DNA of 64,000 bases from JAISFI01 sp031552335 (GTDB lineage: Bacteria > Bacteroidota > Bacteroidia > Bacteroidales > Azobacteroidaceae), in assembly GCA_031552335.1 (NCBI GenBank), contig JAVBMQ010000008.1, positions 17,226 through 81,225 of the forward strand, given 5' to 3'. The notes beneath the pieces were generated by a model, which searched no databases, was not told the origin of the DNA, and saw nothing but the letters and a program-made list of their open reading frames with translations. Below, piece after piece: positions 16,709 to 26,501 of this stretch (within the stretch, counting starts at the first letter, position 1; each line of letters starts with the position of its first letter). A program made the position numbers and the translations under genes.

Positions 16709-19700
16709 ATGTTATGTAAACAACAACATTGGATGGGTTTTCCACAGATTTTTCGACTATCTGAATTTTTGTTGATGTTAATATTTCTCTGGATGTTTTC
16801 CCTGCCTGTGTCGGCAGAGAATCAACAACAGGAAAAGTTTACATTGTCAGGTTTGATAACTGATGCGGAAAACGGAGATGCTTTGATCGGAGCATCCATT
16901 ATTATCAAGGGATCCGGGATTGGTACGGCTGCCGATATGGACGGACGATACCAGTTGGAATTGAGCCGGTTGGAAGGTACCCTGGTGGTTTCTTATTTGG
17001 GTTATACGACTACAGAAGTACAAATCAGAAACCGGAGTATAGTGAATGTAGCATTACCGACTTCAGAAATGACAAGATTGGACGAAGTACAGGTGGTTGC
17101 TTATGGTGTGCAGAAAAAAGTAACGATGACCGGCGCAATCAGTTCGGTTGGCGGAGATCAATTGATCAAAATCCCTACCGGAAACATTGGGAACATGCTT
17201 GCAGGAATGATGACGGGTGTTTCTTCAGTTCAAAATTCCGGACAACCGGGAGGAGATGACCCGGATCTATTTGTAAGGGGAGTCCAGGGATTGAATACTG
17301 CTACTTCCAAGCCTCTTTGCCTGGTAGATGGTGTTGAAAGAAGCTTTAACCAGTTGGATCCAAATGAAATAGAATCCATTACTGTATTGAAGGATGCCTC
17401 TTCTACAGCTGTGTTTGGAGTAAGAGGCGCTAACGGGGTCATTCTGGTGACAACCAAAAGAGGTAAAACGGGAAAAGTAAGTATCAGCGGTTCCGGATCA
17501 TATAGCATCCAGTATCCTACCCGTATGCCGGAATTTGCAGACAGTTACACATATGCCCTTTATCATAATGAATGTAATACCAATGACGGAAGAATGGGTG
17601 TATTTATGCCTGACGTGGTAGAAGGTTTCCGTACAGGTTCTAACCCGTTGGTATACCCGAATACGGACTTTATGAAAATGCTTTTTAAAAGTTCAGCTCC
17701 TCAGGCACAAGGAAATGTAAATATTTCCGGAGGTTCTGAAAAAGTAAGGTATTTCGTTTCTGTAGGTTTGTTTAATCAGGAGGGTTTTTTCAAAAATATA
17801 GATCCGCGGGTAGATGCCAATTATAATTATAACCGCTATAATTACAGATCTAACCTGGATGTGGATTTTACGAAAACGACTTCTATGTCTCTTAATGTTG
17901 GGGGACGAGTAGAAACCAAGGATTCGCCAAGAACACTGCATGATGCTAATCAATTATTCCGTTTTATATATCGGGGAACTCCATTCTCGGGTTCCGGAAT
18001 TGTCGATGGTAAATGGATTACTGCCAATAGTTTATATATACCTATAGAGGTGTCAGATCCTTTATATCAATTTGTAGGGAGAGGTTATGATAACAAAACA
18101 ACCAATGCTTTGAATTTTGATATCGGGTTGACTCAGAAATTGGATTTTATTACTAAAAACCTGAAATTCAGAATCAAAGGGGCTTACAATAATTGGGCTG
18201 ATCACATAAAATCGAGAGGTACTTCTATTGAAAATTATGTTCCTTATCGTAAGAAAGATGTTACCGGAATCGGAGTTATTCCTCCCGGAGAAGAAGATGA
18301 TCTGGTCTTTATTCAACAGAATGAAGAGGGGCTGGTAGGGTATGGCGAAAGTCGCAATGCCGGCCGGGATTGGTACGCAGAGGCTGGTTTCGAATGGAAC
18401 AGGTCATTTAACCGAAAACATAATATGACGGCATTGCTTCTTTATAATCAAAGTAAATATTATTATCCGAATAGTAATTTTTCATCGATTCCTCACGGTT
18501 ATGTGGGTTTAGTGGGTCGTGTAACATATGATTATGAAACAAAGTATCTGGCGGAATTTAATGTGGGATACAATGGATCTGAAAATTTCAATACGAAAAA
18601 AAGATATGACTGGTTTCCTGCCATTTCTTTAGGATGGATACTTACAGAGGAAAGTTTTCTGAAAGATAATGAAATCCTGACTAACCTGAAGCTAAGGGCT
18701 TCTTACGGGAAAGTAGGACAGGATGATTACCATCCCAATAATGATGATTATACCGTTAGATTCTTGTATTTGCCCGATTCATACTCCTTGGGAAGTGGAG
18801 CACAATTCGGTACGGGAGATTCCTGGACCAATGGTGCATATGAAAATAGTCTCGGAAAATGGGATATCGGATGGGCGGTTTCTCATAAACAGAATTATGG
18901 AATTGATTTTGGTTTCCTGAAGCAACGCTTGTCTGGTAGCATTGATGCTTTTTATGAACACAGAACAAGAATACTTGCCCGGAGACAAACTGCTCCTATA
19001 ATAGTTGGAATCGCACTTCCTGTAGATAATATCGGGATCGTCGATAATAGGGGAGTAGAATTGAACCTTAAGTGGATGGATAGGATTAATGAATTCAGGT
19101 ATTGGGCTAATTTGAATCTGTCTTATGCTAAAAATGAGATTGTATACATGGATGAAGTCCAGTCTGAATATGAATACACTATGCAAACAGGACGACCGGT
19201 GGGACAGAGATACGGATTCAAAGTCAAAGGTTTTTACTATGAAGGAATGGAAGGTGTAGCCGACCATAACTATGAATTACAACCGGGAGATGTGGCTTTT
19301 GAAGATTTGAACGGAGACGGAAAAATTGATGATAATGATAAAACAGCATTGGGCTATCCGAATTATCCGCTGTTAAATGCCGGACTCAGTTTGGGTTTCG
19401 AATGGAAAGGTTTTGATTTTAGCATGCTGATTGTTGGGGCAACCTTTACATCCCGCGAATTAACAGAAACATTCCGTGACCCTGTGGGAGTCAATCTTTC
19501 TGGTCCTCTTCTGCAATTCCAATATGACAGAAGATGGACAAGTCCTGAAAGCGTAAACTCCGAAACACTTCCGAGGGCATCTTTTAATGGAGTCTCCAAT
19601 AACACACGTACTTCCGAATTATTTATCAAAGATGCCAGTTACCTCCGGTTGAAAAATGTAGAAATCGGATACAATTTTAAGGCAAACTTCATGAGATCAT

Positions 19701-19852
19701 TGGGTATGGAAAAGCTAAGGGTGTTTGCCAATGGATATAATTTGTTTACTGTCGACAAACTGAAAATAAGTGATCCGGAGTCTTTAGGTAGCGGCGCTCC
19801 TCAATATCCGGTAATGAGTGTGGTAAACTTTGGGTTGAATGTCGTTTTCTAA
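16709..19852 (+). CDS. SusC-like TonB-dependent outer-membrane glycan transporter
   Basis: A 1047-residue outer-membrane beta-barrel importing oligosaccharides with its SusD partner, energised by TonB. Signal peptide about 1-36 (ending VSAEN). A carboxypeptidase-regulatory-like domain follows (~45-125; FTLSGLITDAENGDALIG), then a TonB box region (LDEVQVVAYG), a plug (~140-250; VRGVQGLNTATSKPLCLVDG and GVRGANGVILVTTKRGK) and the barrel to a C-terminal aromatic (NVVF). Length is normal for SusC. The SusD gene starts 12 bp downstream. It opens a plus-strand operon of two SusCD pairs. The N-terminus has a few residues before the hydrophobic core; Met9 is an alternative start. Confidence 0.95.
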   Translation: MLCKQQHWMGFPQIFRLSEFLLMLIFLWMFSLPVSAENQQQEKFTLSGLITDAENGDALIGASIIIKGSGIGTAADMDGRYQLELSRLEGTLVVSYLGYTTTEVQIRNRSIVNVALPTSEMTRLDEVQVVAYGVQKKVTMTGAISSVGGDQLIKIPTGNIGNMLAGMMTGVSSVQNSGQPGGDDPDLFVRGVQGLNTATSKPLCLVDGVERSFNQLDPNEIESITVLKDASSTAVFGVRGANGVILVTTKRGKTGKVSISGSGSYSIQYPTRMPEFADSYTYALYHNECNTNDGRMGVFMPDVVEGFRTGSNPLVYPNTDFMKMLFKSSAPQAQGNVNISGGSEKVRYFVSVGLFNQEGFFKNIDPRVDANYNYNRYNYRSNLDVDFTKTTSMSLNVGGRVETKDSPRTLHDANQLFRFIYRGTPFSGSGIVDGKWITANSLYIPIEVSDPLYQFVGRGYDNKTTNALNFDIGLTQKLDFITKNLKFRIKGAYNNWADHIKSRGTSIENYVPYRKKDVTGIGVIPPGEEDDLVFIQQNEEGLVGYGESRNAGRDWYAEAGFEWNRSFNRKHNMTALLLYNQSKYYYPNSNFSSIPHGYVGLVGRVTYDYETKYLAEFNVGYNGSENFNTKKRYDWFPAISLGWILTEESFLKDNEILTNLKLRASYGKVGQDDYHPNNDDYTVRFLYLPDSYSLGSGAQFGTGDSWTNGAYENSLGKWDIGWAVSHKQNYGIDFGFLKQRLSGSIDAFYEHRTRILARRQTAPIIVGIALPVDNIGIVDNRGVELNLKWMDRINEFRYWANLNLSYAKNEIVYMDEVQSEYEYTMQTGRPVGQRYGFKVKGFYYEGMEGVADHNYELQPGDVAFEDLNGDGKIDDNDKTALGYPNYPLLNAGLSLGFEWKGFDFSMLIVGATFTSRELTETFRDPVGVNLSGPLLQFQYDRRWTSPESVNSETLPRASFNGVSNNTRTSELFIKDASYLRLKNVEIGYNFKANFMRSLGMEKLRVFANGYNLFTVDKLKISDPESLGSGAPQYPVMSVVNFGLNVVF

Positions 19853-19864
19853 AAAATAAGAGAA

Positions 19865-21703
19865 ATGAAAAAAGTACATCATTTTATAATTGGCCTTTTC
19901 ATTGTAATCATGGGATTATCTTCTTCCTGTGTGGATGATTTCAAATTTGGGGATGATTTCCTGGAAAAGGCCCCAGGTGTGGATGTTACAAAAGATACTG
20001 TATTTTCTAATGCCTATTATGCCAGGGGATTCCTGTGGAATGCATATACAAATTTGTATTATGGGTTGAATTGGGACTGGAGCGCCAGGGGAAATCGTGT
20101 ATATATGGGTATGGTAGATGCATTAACAGATCTTTACCATAGTGCTTTGACTTGGGATGGCGTTAATAATCAGTATTATAGTGGCGCTTTTGATGCAACA
20201 AAAGACCAGAATGCATCGGTTTATTCATTTACGGATGGAGAAACACAGTGGACTGCCATCAGGAAAGCATATGTTTTCATAGAAAATATTGACCGTACTC
20301 CGGATATGTCTGATACAGAGAAGATAAGATTAAAAGCTGAGGCTAAAATGATTATCGCCTGCTTGTATACGGATATGTTCCGGCATTTCGGAGGATTGCC
20401 TTTAGTCAAAAAAGCTTTTGATGTAAATCATGTAGACGAAATGTATGTTCCCAGATCTTCTGTAAAAGAAACGGTTCAATTTATTACAGATCTTTGTGAT
20501 TCTGCTTATGTGGTTTTACCTTGGGTTTTACCTGCAGAAGAAGTCCAGAATTGGGATGGTCGTTTTACAGGAGCTGCTGCTTTGGGTTTGAAAATACGGG
20601 TTTTATTGCATGCCGCCAGTCCTTTGTTTAACGATTCGGAACCATTCTATCCGGGAGCTACAGGCCCGGAAATATGGATAGGAAGTAAAGATCCAAAAAT
20701 GTGGCAGGATGTGGTAGATGCTTGTGACGAATTTATGCGAAGAAATGTACAGGAAGGGAACCCTGTTTTTTTAGCCCGTGGCTCAGATCCCAGAATGGCT
20801 TACCAAAATTCTTATTTTGTAAGAAATAATGGAGAATTGCTGATAACCCCACGTTTAAGAGCCAAAGTTTCATGGATGTGGGATCAAGCCTGGTATTATC
20901 TGGAATCTATCGGTCAATATGGATCTATGGTTCCGACACTGGAGTATGCGAATATGTTTCCTAACTTAGACGGGACTCCTTTTGATACCGGTTTCTGGGA
21001 TGAACAGGATTCAACAAAATATACCACAGTCGATCCTTTTGCCAACCGTGACCCGCGTTTGTATGAAAACTGTGTGGTTAATCTGGAAAAATCTATCAAT
21101 ACAGCTAAAGGAGGCGCTCAGTTGTGGTTAGATGGAGATGAAAGAGGTGTGAACAGGGCGCAAACCGGTGCTTATTTCACAGGATTTGGCTGCTATAAGT
21201 TTGTATTGAACAGATCATCTATGTATGGAAAAGATGCCCAATGGCCTTATCTGAGATATGCTGAGATTTTATTGAGCTATGCGGAAGCTTTGAATGAAGT
21301 GGGCCGTACAGGCGATGCTTACCGGTATATCAACGAAGTGAGGGCAAGGGTAGGAGTCGGACCCTTACCATCTATGCCCAGCCAGGAAGCTATGAGAGAA
21401 CAAATCTTGTGCGAACGCGCCTGTGAGTTTGGAGGCGAAGAAGTCCGTTACTTTGATTTAGTGAGATGGAAAAGAGCTGATAAGTTCAGGCAACAAAACC
21501 ATGGAATCAATATCCGTTGCAAAAGAGATGAGAATAACAATTGGATCCTGGGCAATTTTTCATATGAAGTATTCCCTATTTCTGCCAGATATATACAAGA
21601 TCAGAATAAGGATAGAAAAACATGGACTCCTAAATGGTTTTTAACTCCGATTCCTTTTTCTGAAGTGATGAAAGGCTACCTGACACAAAATCCAGGGTGG
21701 TAA
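19865..21703 (+). CDS. SusD-like surface glycan-binding lipoprotein
   Basis: A 612-residue partner of the preceding SusC; it forms the lid that captures oligosaccharides at the cell surface. Lipobox LSSSC with acidic residues just after the cysteine (VDDFKFGDD), resembling the surface-export signal of Bacteroidota lipoproteins. TPR-like helical SusD fold: RAYVFIENIDRTP, EAKMIIACLYTDMFRHFGGLPLV near the N-terminal half, and the RagB/SusD C-terminal region (RYAEILLSYAEALNEVG, EVRYFDLVRWKRAD, WFLTPIPFSEV). The start ATG is 12 bp after the SusC stop. Confidence 0.95.
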   Translation: MKKVHHFIIGLFIVIMGLSSSCVDDFKFGDDFLEKAPGVDVTKDTVFSNAYYARGFLWNAYTNLYYGLNWDWSARGNRVYMGMVDALTDLYHSALTWDGVNNQYYSGAFDATKDQNASVYSFTDGETQWTAIRKAYVFIENIDRTPDMSDTEKIRLKAEAKMIIACLYTDMFRHFGGLPLVKKAFDVNHVDEMYVPRSSVKETVQFITDLCDSAYVVLPWVLPAEEVQNWDGRFTGAAALGLKIRVLLHAASPLFNDSEPFYPGATGPEIWIGSKDPKMWQDVVDACDEFMRRNVQEGNPVFLARGSDPRMAYQNSYFVRNNGELLITPRLRAKVSWMWDQAWYYLESIGQYGSMVPTLEYANMFPNLDGTPFDTGFWDEQDSTKYTTVDPFANRDPRLYENCVVNLEKSINTAKGGAQLWLDGDERGVNRAQTGAYFTGFGCYKFVLNRSSMYGKDAQWPYLRYAEILLSYAEALNEVGRTGDAYRYINEVRARVGVGPLPSMPSQEAMREQILCERACEFGGEEVRYFDLVRWKRADKFRQQNHGINIRCKRDENNNWILGNFSYEVFPISARYIQDQNKDRKTWTPKWFLTPIPFSEVMKGYLTQNPGW

Positions 21704-21741
21704 CCGGAGAAAGTATAAAAGAATTTTTAAACTGATTGAAT

Positions 21742-24723
21742 ATGCTACATAAATATATAAAATTGACAGCTTTGCTGCTTTTAGCTTGTTTTTTCAATTT
21801 ACAAGCGCAAACTGATATTCCGGTTTTGTCGGGACGGGTGCTTGATGTTTCCGGAATGCCGGTGGATGGTGCTACAGTTGCCCCTCTCTATAAATTAACC
21901 GACAGATATATCGCTGATGCAGATGGTAAGTTTGAGATCCCGGTTTCGAAAGGAGAATATATCCAGGTAGAAACACCTCAGAACCAGAGAAAAATAGTGA
22001 AGGTAGATGCTGATATGATTACTGTGGTAATAGGAAAAGCGGATGAGATTATCAACATGGGGATGGATGTTACGGTTCCCGGAAGTGAATCTACTGCTGC
22101 TGTATCAATGATCACAGGAGATGATATCATGAAAAGCTCAGCCTCTAATCCATGGAATGCACTTCCCGGATTAGGATTGGGTTTGACCGTTTTGAAAACG
22201 GGAGGTGCTCATGCTGCGTCAGGTAATCCGGAGGCGTATATCAGGGGTATGGGTTCTCTGAGAAATAATAATCTGCTTGTCATTGTTGATGGATTCGAAA
22301 GGAATCTGGGCGCTTTGACAAAAGAGGAGATAGAAAATATCCAGGTATTGAAAGATGGACCGGCAACTTCTTTATATGGTTTGAAGGGGGCCAACGGTGT
22401 TTTATTGGTGACTACAAAAACCGGTAAATACAATGCTTTCGAATTGGATATAAACTATGATCATTCTTTTAATTATATTGGAAGATTACCTAAAATGGCA
22501 GATGGTTATACCTATGCGAATGCCATGAATGAAGCATTGAAAAATGATGGTTTGGATCCGATGTATGACGCTATGCAGTTGGAAGGAATCAATAGCCATA
22601 ATCCTTTTTATGGAAATGTAAACTGGCAGGATGAAGTTTTGAGAAAAAATGGATCTACAGACAATGTTTCCTTAGTATTGCGGGGAGGTTCTAAAGAAGC
22701 AAAATATTTTGCAGTACTGGATGTTGTAAATGACAATGGTTTTGTGGGCGTGGATAACATTGTGAAGGATTATTCTTCACAATATAAGAATTCAAAACTG
22801 AATGTAAGAACAAATATTGATGTTAAACTGACAAGTACCACAGATTTTGCATTTAAACTGGTAGGGAATCTTTCTGAGTATAACCGGCCGACTCCTATGG
22901 CAGGCGATTTGATTGCGATGCTTTATAATACTCCGGCGGCTGCTTTCCCTGTAAAAACTCCTTATGGAGATTGGGGCGGAAGTGATATCTGGAAAGTAAA
23001 CCCGGAAGCTGAAACTGCTGCGAGAGGTTATTCCAGAATTCTTTCCCGGACATTGTTTATGGATATGACCATTAACCAGAGATTGGATATGGTAGTAAAG
23101 GGTTTATCTGTCGACGGACGTCTTGCGTATGACAATTTCACGGAATATTGGGATAATTACCGGATGAACTATTCCATTGCGATACCAACAGTTTCACATC
23201 CGTCTTCCGAAACTGACTATAAAAAAGAAGGAGAATATTCCGAAGATATTACTTTCTCAAGGGATTTCAATGCTCCGCAATGGAGAAGGTTTAATGTACA
23301 GGGCCGGGCCAATTTTAACCGGATATGGAATCAGCATTCTTTGGATGCTACAGCAGGAGTTGCTTCCGAATATTATATTTATGACGGAAAAGACCATACT
23401 TTCAAAAGGGTTAATATTTTTACCCATGCGCATTATGGATTTATGCAGAAATATTTTGCTGATTTTGCTTTGTCTGTGAATGGTACTGATCTTCTACCTC
23501 CCGGACATCATTATGGTGCATTTCCTTCTTTATCGGCAGCATGGCTGATATCTAAAGAGAGTTTTATGTCTGACTTGACCTTTGTCGATTTATTGAAATT
23601 GCGTGCATCCTGGGGATTGTCTGGATCTGATCTTACTCCTGAAGCCAATATGTGGATGCAGAAATACGGATGGACATATGGATATCCGTTGGGTGGAAAC
23701 TATGAATCGGTATCCGGACTTTCTGAAGCTCGTCTGCCAACTAAAAACATGACTTACGAAAAAGCTTCCAAATGGAATGTGGGTCTGGATATTTCTCTTT
23801 TCAATTTCCTGGATATCAATCTTGAAGCCTTTAAGGAAAAACGGACGGATATTTTGGTTATTCCACAAAATCTTTCAACAGTCCTGGGAGCATCGATGCC
23901 TTATGAAAATATGGGAAAAGTCGATAACAAAGGAATCGAAATAGGCTTGAATGTGCATAAGACTGTAGGTGATTGGACTTTCAATGGTGGAGGGAATTAT
24001 ACTTTCACCCGTAATAAAATTATTGAAATGGGAGAGGAGTATAAACCGTATGAATGGATGAAGCAGACAGGACATCCGGTCGGACAGATATTCGGTTACG
24101 AAGCCATCGGTTTTTTCAAAGATGCAGATGATATTGCTGCAAATCCGGTACAGATGATGGGCTCGGTAGCTCCGGGGGATATTAAATTCAAAGATATGAA
24201 TGGCGATGAGATCATAGATGCTTTTGATCAGAAAGCCATCGGAAATTCAACCATCCCAGAGATATATTATTCTTTTAATCTGGGTGTAGAATACAAAGGG
24301 ATAGGTATTGATGCTTTATTCCAGGGGACAGGTAATTATAGTGCGTTGTTGAATACACCTTCTGTTTTCAGGCCTCTGACAGATTATGTTTCCATCTCAC
24401 AACATTATTATGATAATCGCTGGACTCCGGAAAATCAGAATGCCAGATATCCGAGATTGTCAACCGGAAAAAATGAAAATAACTATAGCAATAATACCAT
24501 TTGGATTGCCGACAGGTCTTATCTGAAATTGCGCCATGCGGAGTTGTATTATAATTTCAGCAAAAAGTTGTTGTCTAAATTACCGATAGAAAAGGCAAAG
24601 ATATATGTACGGGCCACAGATTTTACTATGTACGATCATATAGATGTGATGGATCCGGAAGTGTTGAGGGCAAGTTTCCCTGTTCCTACATCTATCAATA
24701 TAGGCTTTTCTTTAAAATTTTAA
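21742..24723 (+). CDS. Second SusC-like TonB-dependent transporter
   Basis: About 993 residues from the ATG at 21742 (an upstream in-frame TTG at 21736 is less likely). Signal peptide about 1-23 (ending FNLQAQ). The N-terminal regulatory-like domain (VLSGRVLDVSGMPVDGATV) is followed by a plug with YIRGMGSLRNNNLLVIVDG and LKGANGVLLVTTKTGK, then the barrel ending in IGFSLKF. The regulatory domain is degenerate compared with the first SusC and lacks the usual VTGxVxDxxGxPLxGA wording, and the classical EVVVxGY TonB box is replaced by a weaker MDVTVPGSES. It is paired with the SusD that follows after 11 bp. Two different pairs in one operon suggest two glycan fragments or cooperative uptake. Confidence 0.92.
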   Translation: MLHKYIKLTALLLLACFFNLQAQTDIPVLSGRVLDVSGMPVDGATVAPLYKLTDRYIADADGKFEIPVSKGEYIQVETPQNQRKIVKVDADMITVVIGKADEIINMGMDVTVPGSESTAAVSMITGDDIMKSSASNPWNALPGLGLGLTVLKTGGAHAASGNPEAYIRGMGSLRNNNLLVIVDGFERNLGALTKEEIENIQVLKDGPATSLYGLKGANGVLLVTTKTGKYNAFELDINYDHSFNYIGRLPKMADGYTYANAMNEALKNDGLDPMYDAMQLEGINSHNPFYGNVNWQDEVLRKNGSTDNVSLVLRGGSKEAKYFAVLDVVNDNGFVGVDNIVKDYSSQYKNSKLNVRTNIDVKLTSTTDFAFKLVGNLSEYNRPTPMAGDLIAMLYNTPAAAFPVKTPYGDWGGSDIWKVNPEAETAARGYSRILSRTLFMDMTINQRLDMVVKGLSVDGRLAYDNFTEYWDNYRMNYSIAIPTVSHPSSETDYKKEGEYSEDITFSRDFNAPQWRRFNVQGRANFNRIWNQHSLDATAGVASEYYIYDGKDHTFKRVNIFTHAHYGFMQKYFADFALSVNGTDLLPPGHHYGAFPSLSAAWLISKESFMSDLTFVDLLKLRASWGLSGSDLTPEANMWMQKYGWTYGYPLGGNYESVSGLSEARLPTKNMTYEKASKWNVGLDISLFNFLDINLEAFKEKRTDILVIPQNLSTVLGASMPYENMGKVDNKGIEIGLNVHKTVGDWTFNGGGNYTFTRNKIIEMGEEYKPYEWMKQTGHPVGQIFGYEAIGFFKDADDIAANPVQMMGSVAPGDIKFKDMNGDEIIDAFDQKAIGNSTIPEIYYSFNLGVEYKGIGIDALFQGTGNYSALLNTPSVFRPLTDYVSISQHYYDNRWTPENQNARYPRLSTGKNENNYSNNTIWIADRSYLKLRHAELYYNFSKKLLSKLPIEKAKIYVRATDFTMYDHIDVMDPEVLRASFPVPTSINIGFSLKF

Positions 24724-24734
24724 TTTGATCCGAA

Positions 24735-26417
24735 ATGAAAAAGAATATTATATTATCAATCATAACCGCCTTTGTTTTATCTGCATGCAGTGATTTTCTG
24801 GATTACAATGAAAATACAGATTATACACAGGAGCAGGTTTATACACTGACATGGGGAAATGCAGAGATCGTTCAGGGTCTTTATCAGTATTTACCGGGAA
24901 GTTTTAATGATGTTGACGGAGCTATAAGGTCTTCCGGTTGTGATGAATCGGAATATGTTTGGGCGTACTCGGGGATTCATACGTATTACAATGGTACCTG
25001 GAGTCCGATGCGGACAATAGACGATAAATGGGCAACTTATTATGCTGCTATCAGAAAATGTAATGATTATTTGGAGCATGGGACCGGACTTACCTGGGAT
25101 CAGTTTAAATATGCTACTAATTATCAATCTCTTATGCTGACTTATAAAAACCGGGAGTGGGAAGTGAAGGCTTTGCGTGCTTATTTTTATTTCGAACTTG
25201 TAAAAAGATACAGGAATATTCCGTTGGTTACTAAAGTATTAACGGAAGACGAAGCGAATAAGCAGGTTCCTGTGGATTTTCAAACAATCATAGATTTCAT
25301 TGTAGCATCTTGTGATGAAGCAACGATTCCGACTGAAGAAGAACCGGTTAAGTTGCCTGCCATTTATGATGCCAGTTATGGAAGTCAAACCGGACGAGTG
25401 AGTAAGGTTTTTGCCTGCGCATTGAAGGCCAGGGCTCTGCTATATGCCGCCAGTCCGCTGAATAATCCGGATGCGGAAACAAATCCTGAAAAATGGATCA
25501 AAGCTGCAGAAGCTGCTAAAATGATAATGGACTCGGCTCAGGTTTGGAATGTTGGCCTGGATGTATCATTTGATAATTTATTAGGGCCTAATAATTATAC
25601 TTCGAAAGAAATGATTCTGGCAAAAAGGCTTGGAGATCTGAATTATTATGAGTCTTTTAATTTTCCTATCGGAATTGAAGGTGGAAACTCAGGTAATTGT
25701 CCTACACAGAACTTGGTAGATGCTTTTGGTATGCAGGCGCGGAAGACTTTTAATCCGGATAAACCGTATGAAAACAGAGACAAGAGATTACCTTCTTCTG
25801 TTTTGTGTAACGGACAAACTACTGCTTACGGACAGACAGTAGATATCAAAGTAAACGGGGCTAATGGACAGCCCAAACAGGGTGCTACGAAAACCGGTTA
25901 TTATCTGAATAAATTTGTCAATAATAACATTAGTCTTACCAAAGCAAATACAACTACCGCACGACATTCTTTTCCTCTTTTCAGATATGCAGAAGTCTTG
26001 TTGATTTATGCAGAGGCGATGAATGAAGCTTATGGCCCTTCAGGAACTTCCGGGAATCTTGATATTACAGCATTGAGAGCATTAAACCAGGTGCAGGCCA
26101 GAGTATCAGCAACATTAACAACTGCTGCAATGGTTCCGGCAAAAGAAGATCTCAGGAAAGCTATCCAGAAAGAACGAATGGTCGAATTAGCATTTGAAGA
26201 TCATCGTTTCTGGGATATCAGACGTTGGAAAATAGGCCCGGAAACGACAAAAATCAAACGTGTAAAAATAACAGAAGAGACTCCCGGTTCGGAAATTTTG
26301 AAGTACGAATATTACGAAACAAATGACAGAATATGGAATGATAAAATGTATTTTTATCCGATTCCTCAGTCTGAAATAGACAAGAATAAAAATTTAGTAC
26401 AAAATAAAGGTTGGTAA
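24735..26417 (+). CDS. Second SusD-like glycan-binding lipoprotein
   Basis: A 560-residue lipoprotein with lipobox VLSAC and acidic residues directly after (SDFLDYNEN). SusD signatures include REWEVKALRAYFYFELVKRY and RNIPLV in the TPR-like half and SFPLFRYAEVLLIYAEAMNEA, FEDHRFWDIRRWKI and MYFYPIPQSEI in the C-terminal half. Partner of the second SusC. A strong 18-bp hairpin directly after the stop probably lowers transcription into the enolase-superfamily gene. Confidence 0.94.
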   Translation: MKKNIILSIITAFVLSACSDFLDYNENTDYTQEQVYTLTWGNAEIVQGLYQYLPGSFNDVDGAIRSSGCDESEYVWAYSGIHTYYNGTWSPMRTIDDKWATYYAAIRKCNDYLEHGTGLTWDQFKYATNYQSLMLTYKNREWEVKALRAYFYFELVKRYRNIPLVTKVLTEDEANKQVPVDFQTIIDFIVASCDEATIPTEEEPVKLPAIYDASYGSQTGRVSKVFACALKARALLYAASPLNNPDAETNPEKWIKAAEAAKMIMDSAQVWNVGLDVSFDNLLGPNNYTSKEMILAKRLGDLNYYESFNFPIGIEGGNSGNCPTQNLVDAFGMQARKTFNPDKPYENRDKRLPSSVLCNGQTTAYGQTVDIKVNGANGQPKQGATKTGYYLNKFVNNNISLTKANTTTARHSFPLFRYAEVLLIYAEAMNEAYGPSGTSGNLDITALRALNQVQARVSATLTTAAMVPAKEDLRKAIQKERMVELAFEDHRFWDIRRWKIGPETTKIKRVKITEETPGSEILKYEYYETNDRIWNDKMYFYPIPQSEIDKNKNLVQNKGW

Positions 26418-26424
26418 TTTTTTT

Positions 26425-26481
26425 AATTGAAAGTTGAAAATTATTTTTCATGCGTAAGCCAATTTTCAACTTTCAATTTTT
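26425..26481 (+). terminator. Hairpin after the SusCD operon (terminator or attenuator)
   Basis: A perfect 18-bp inverted repeat (26425-26442 with 26461-26478) with an 18-nt loop, followed by a T-run (26477-26481) on the plus strand. It lies 7 bp after the SusD stop and 20 bp before the next start codon, so it would either end the SusCD transcript or set the ratio to the downstream gene. Confidence 0.7.
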
Positions 26482-26501
26482 AACTTTCAATTCAGTAGTG
26501 T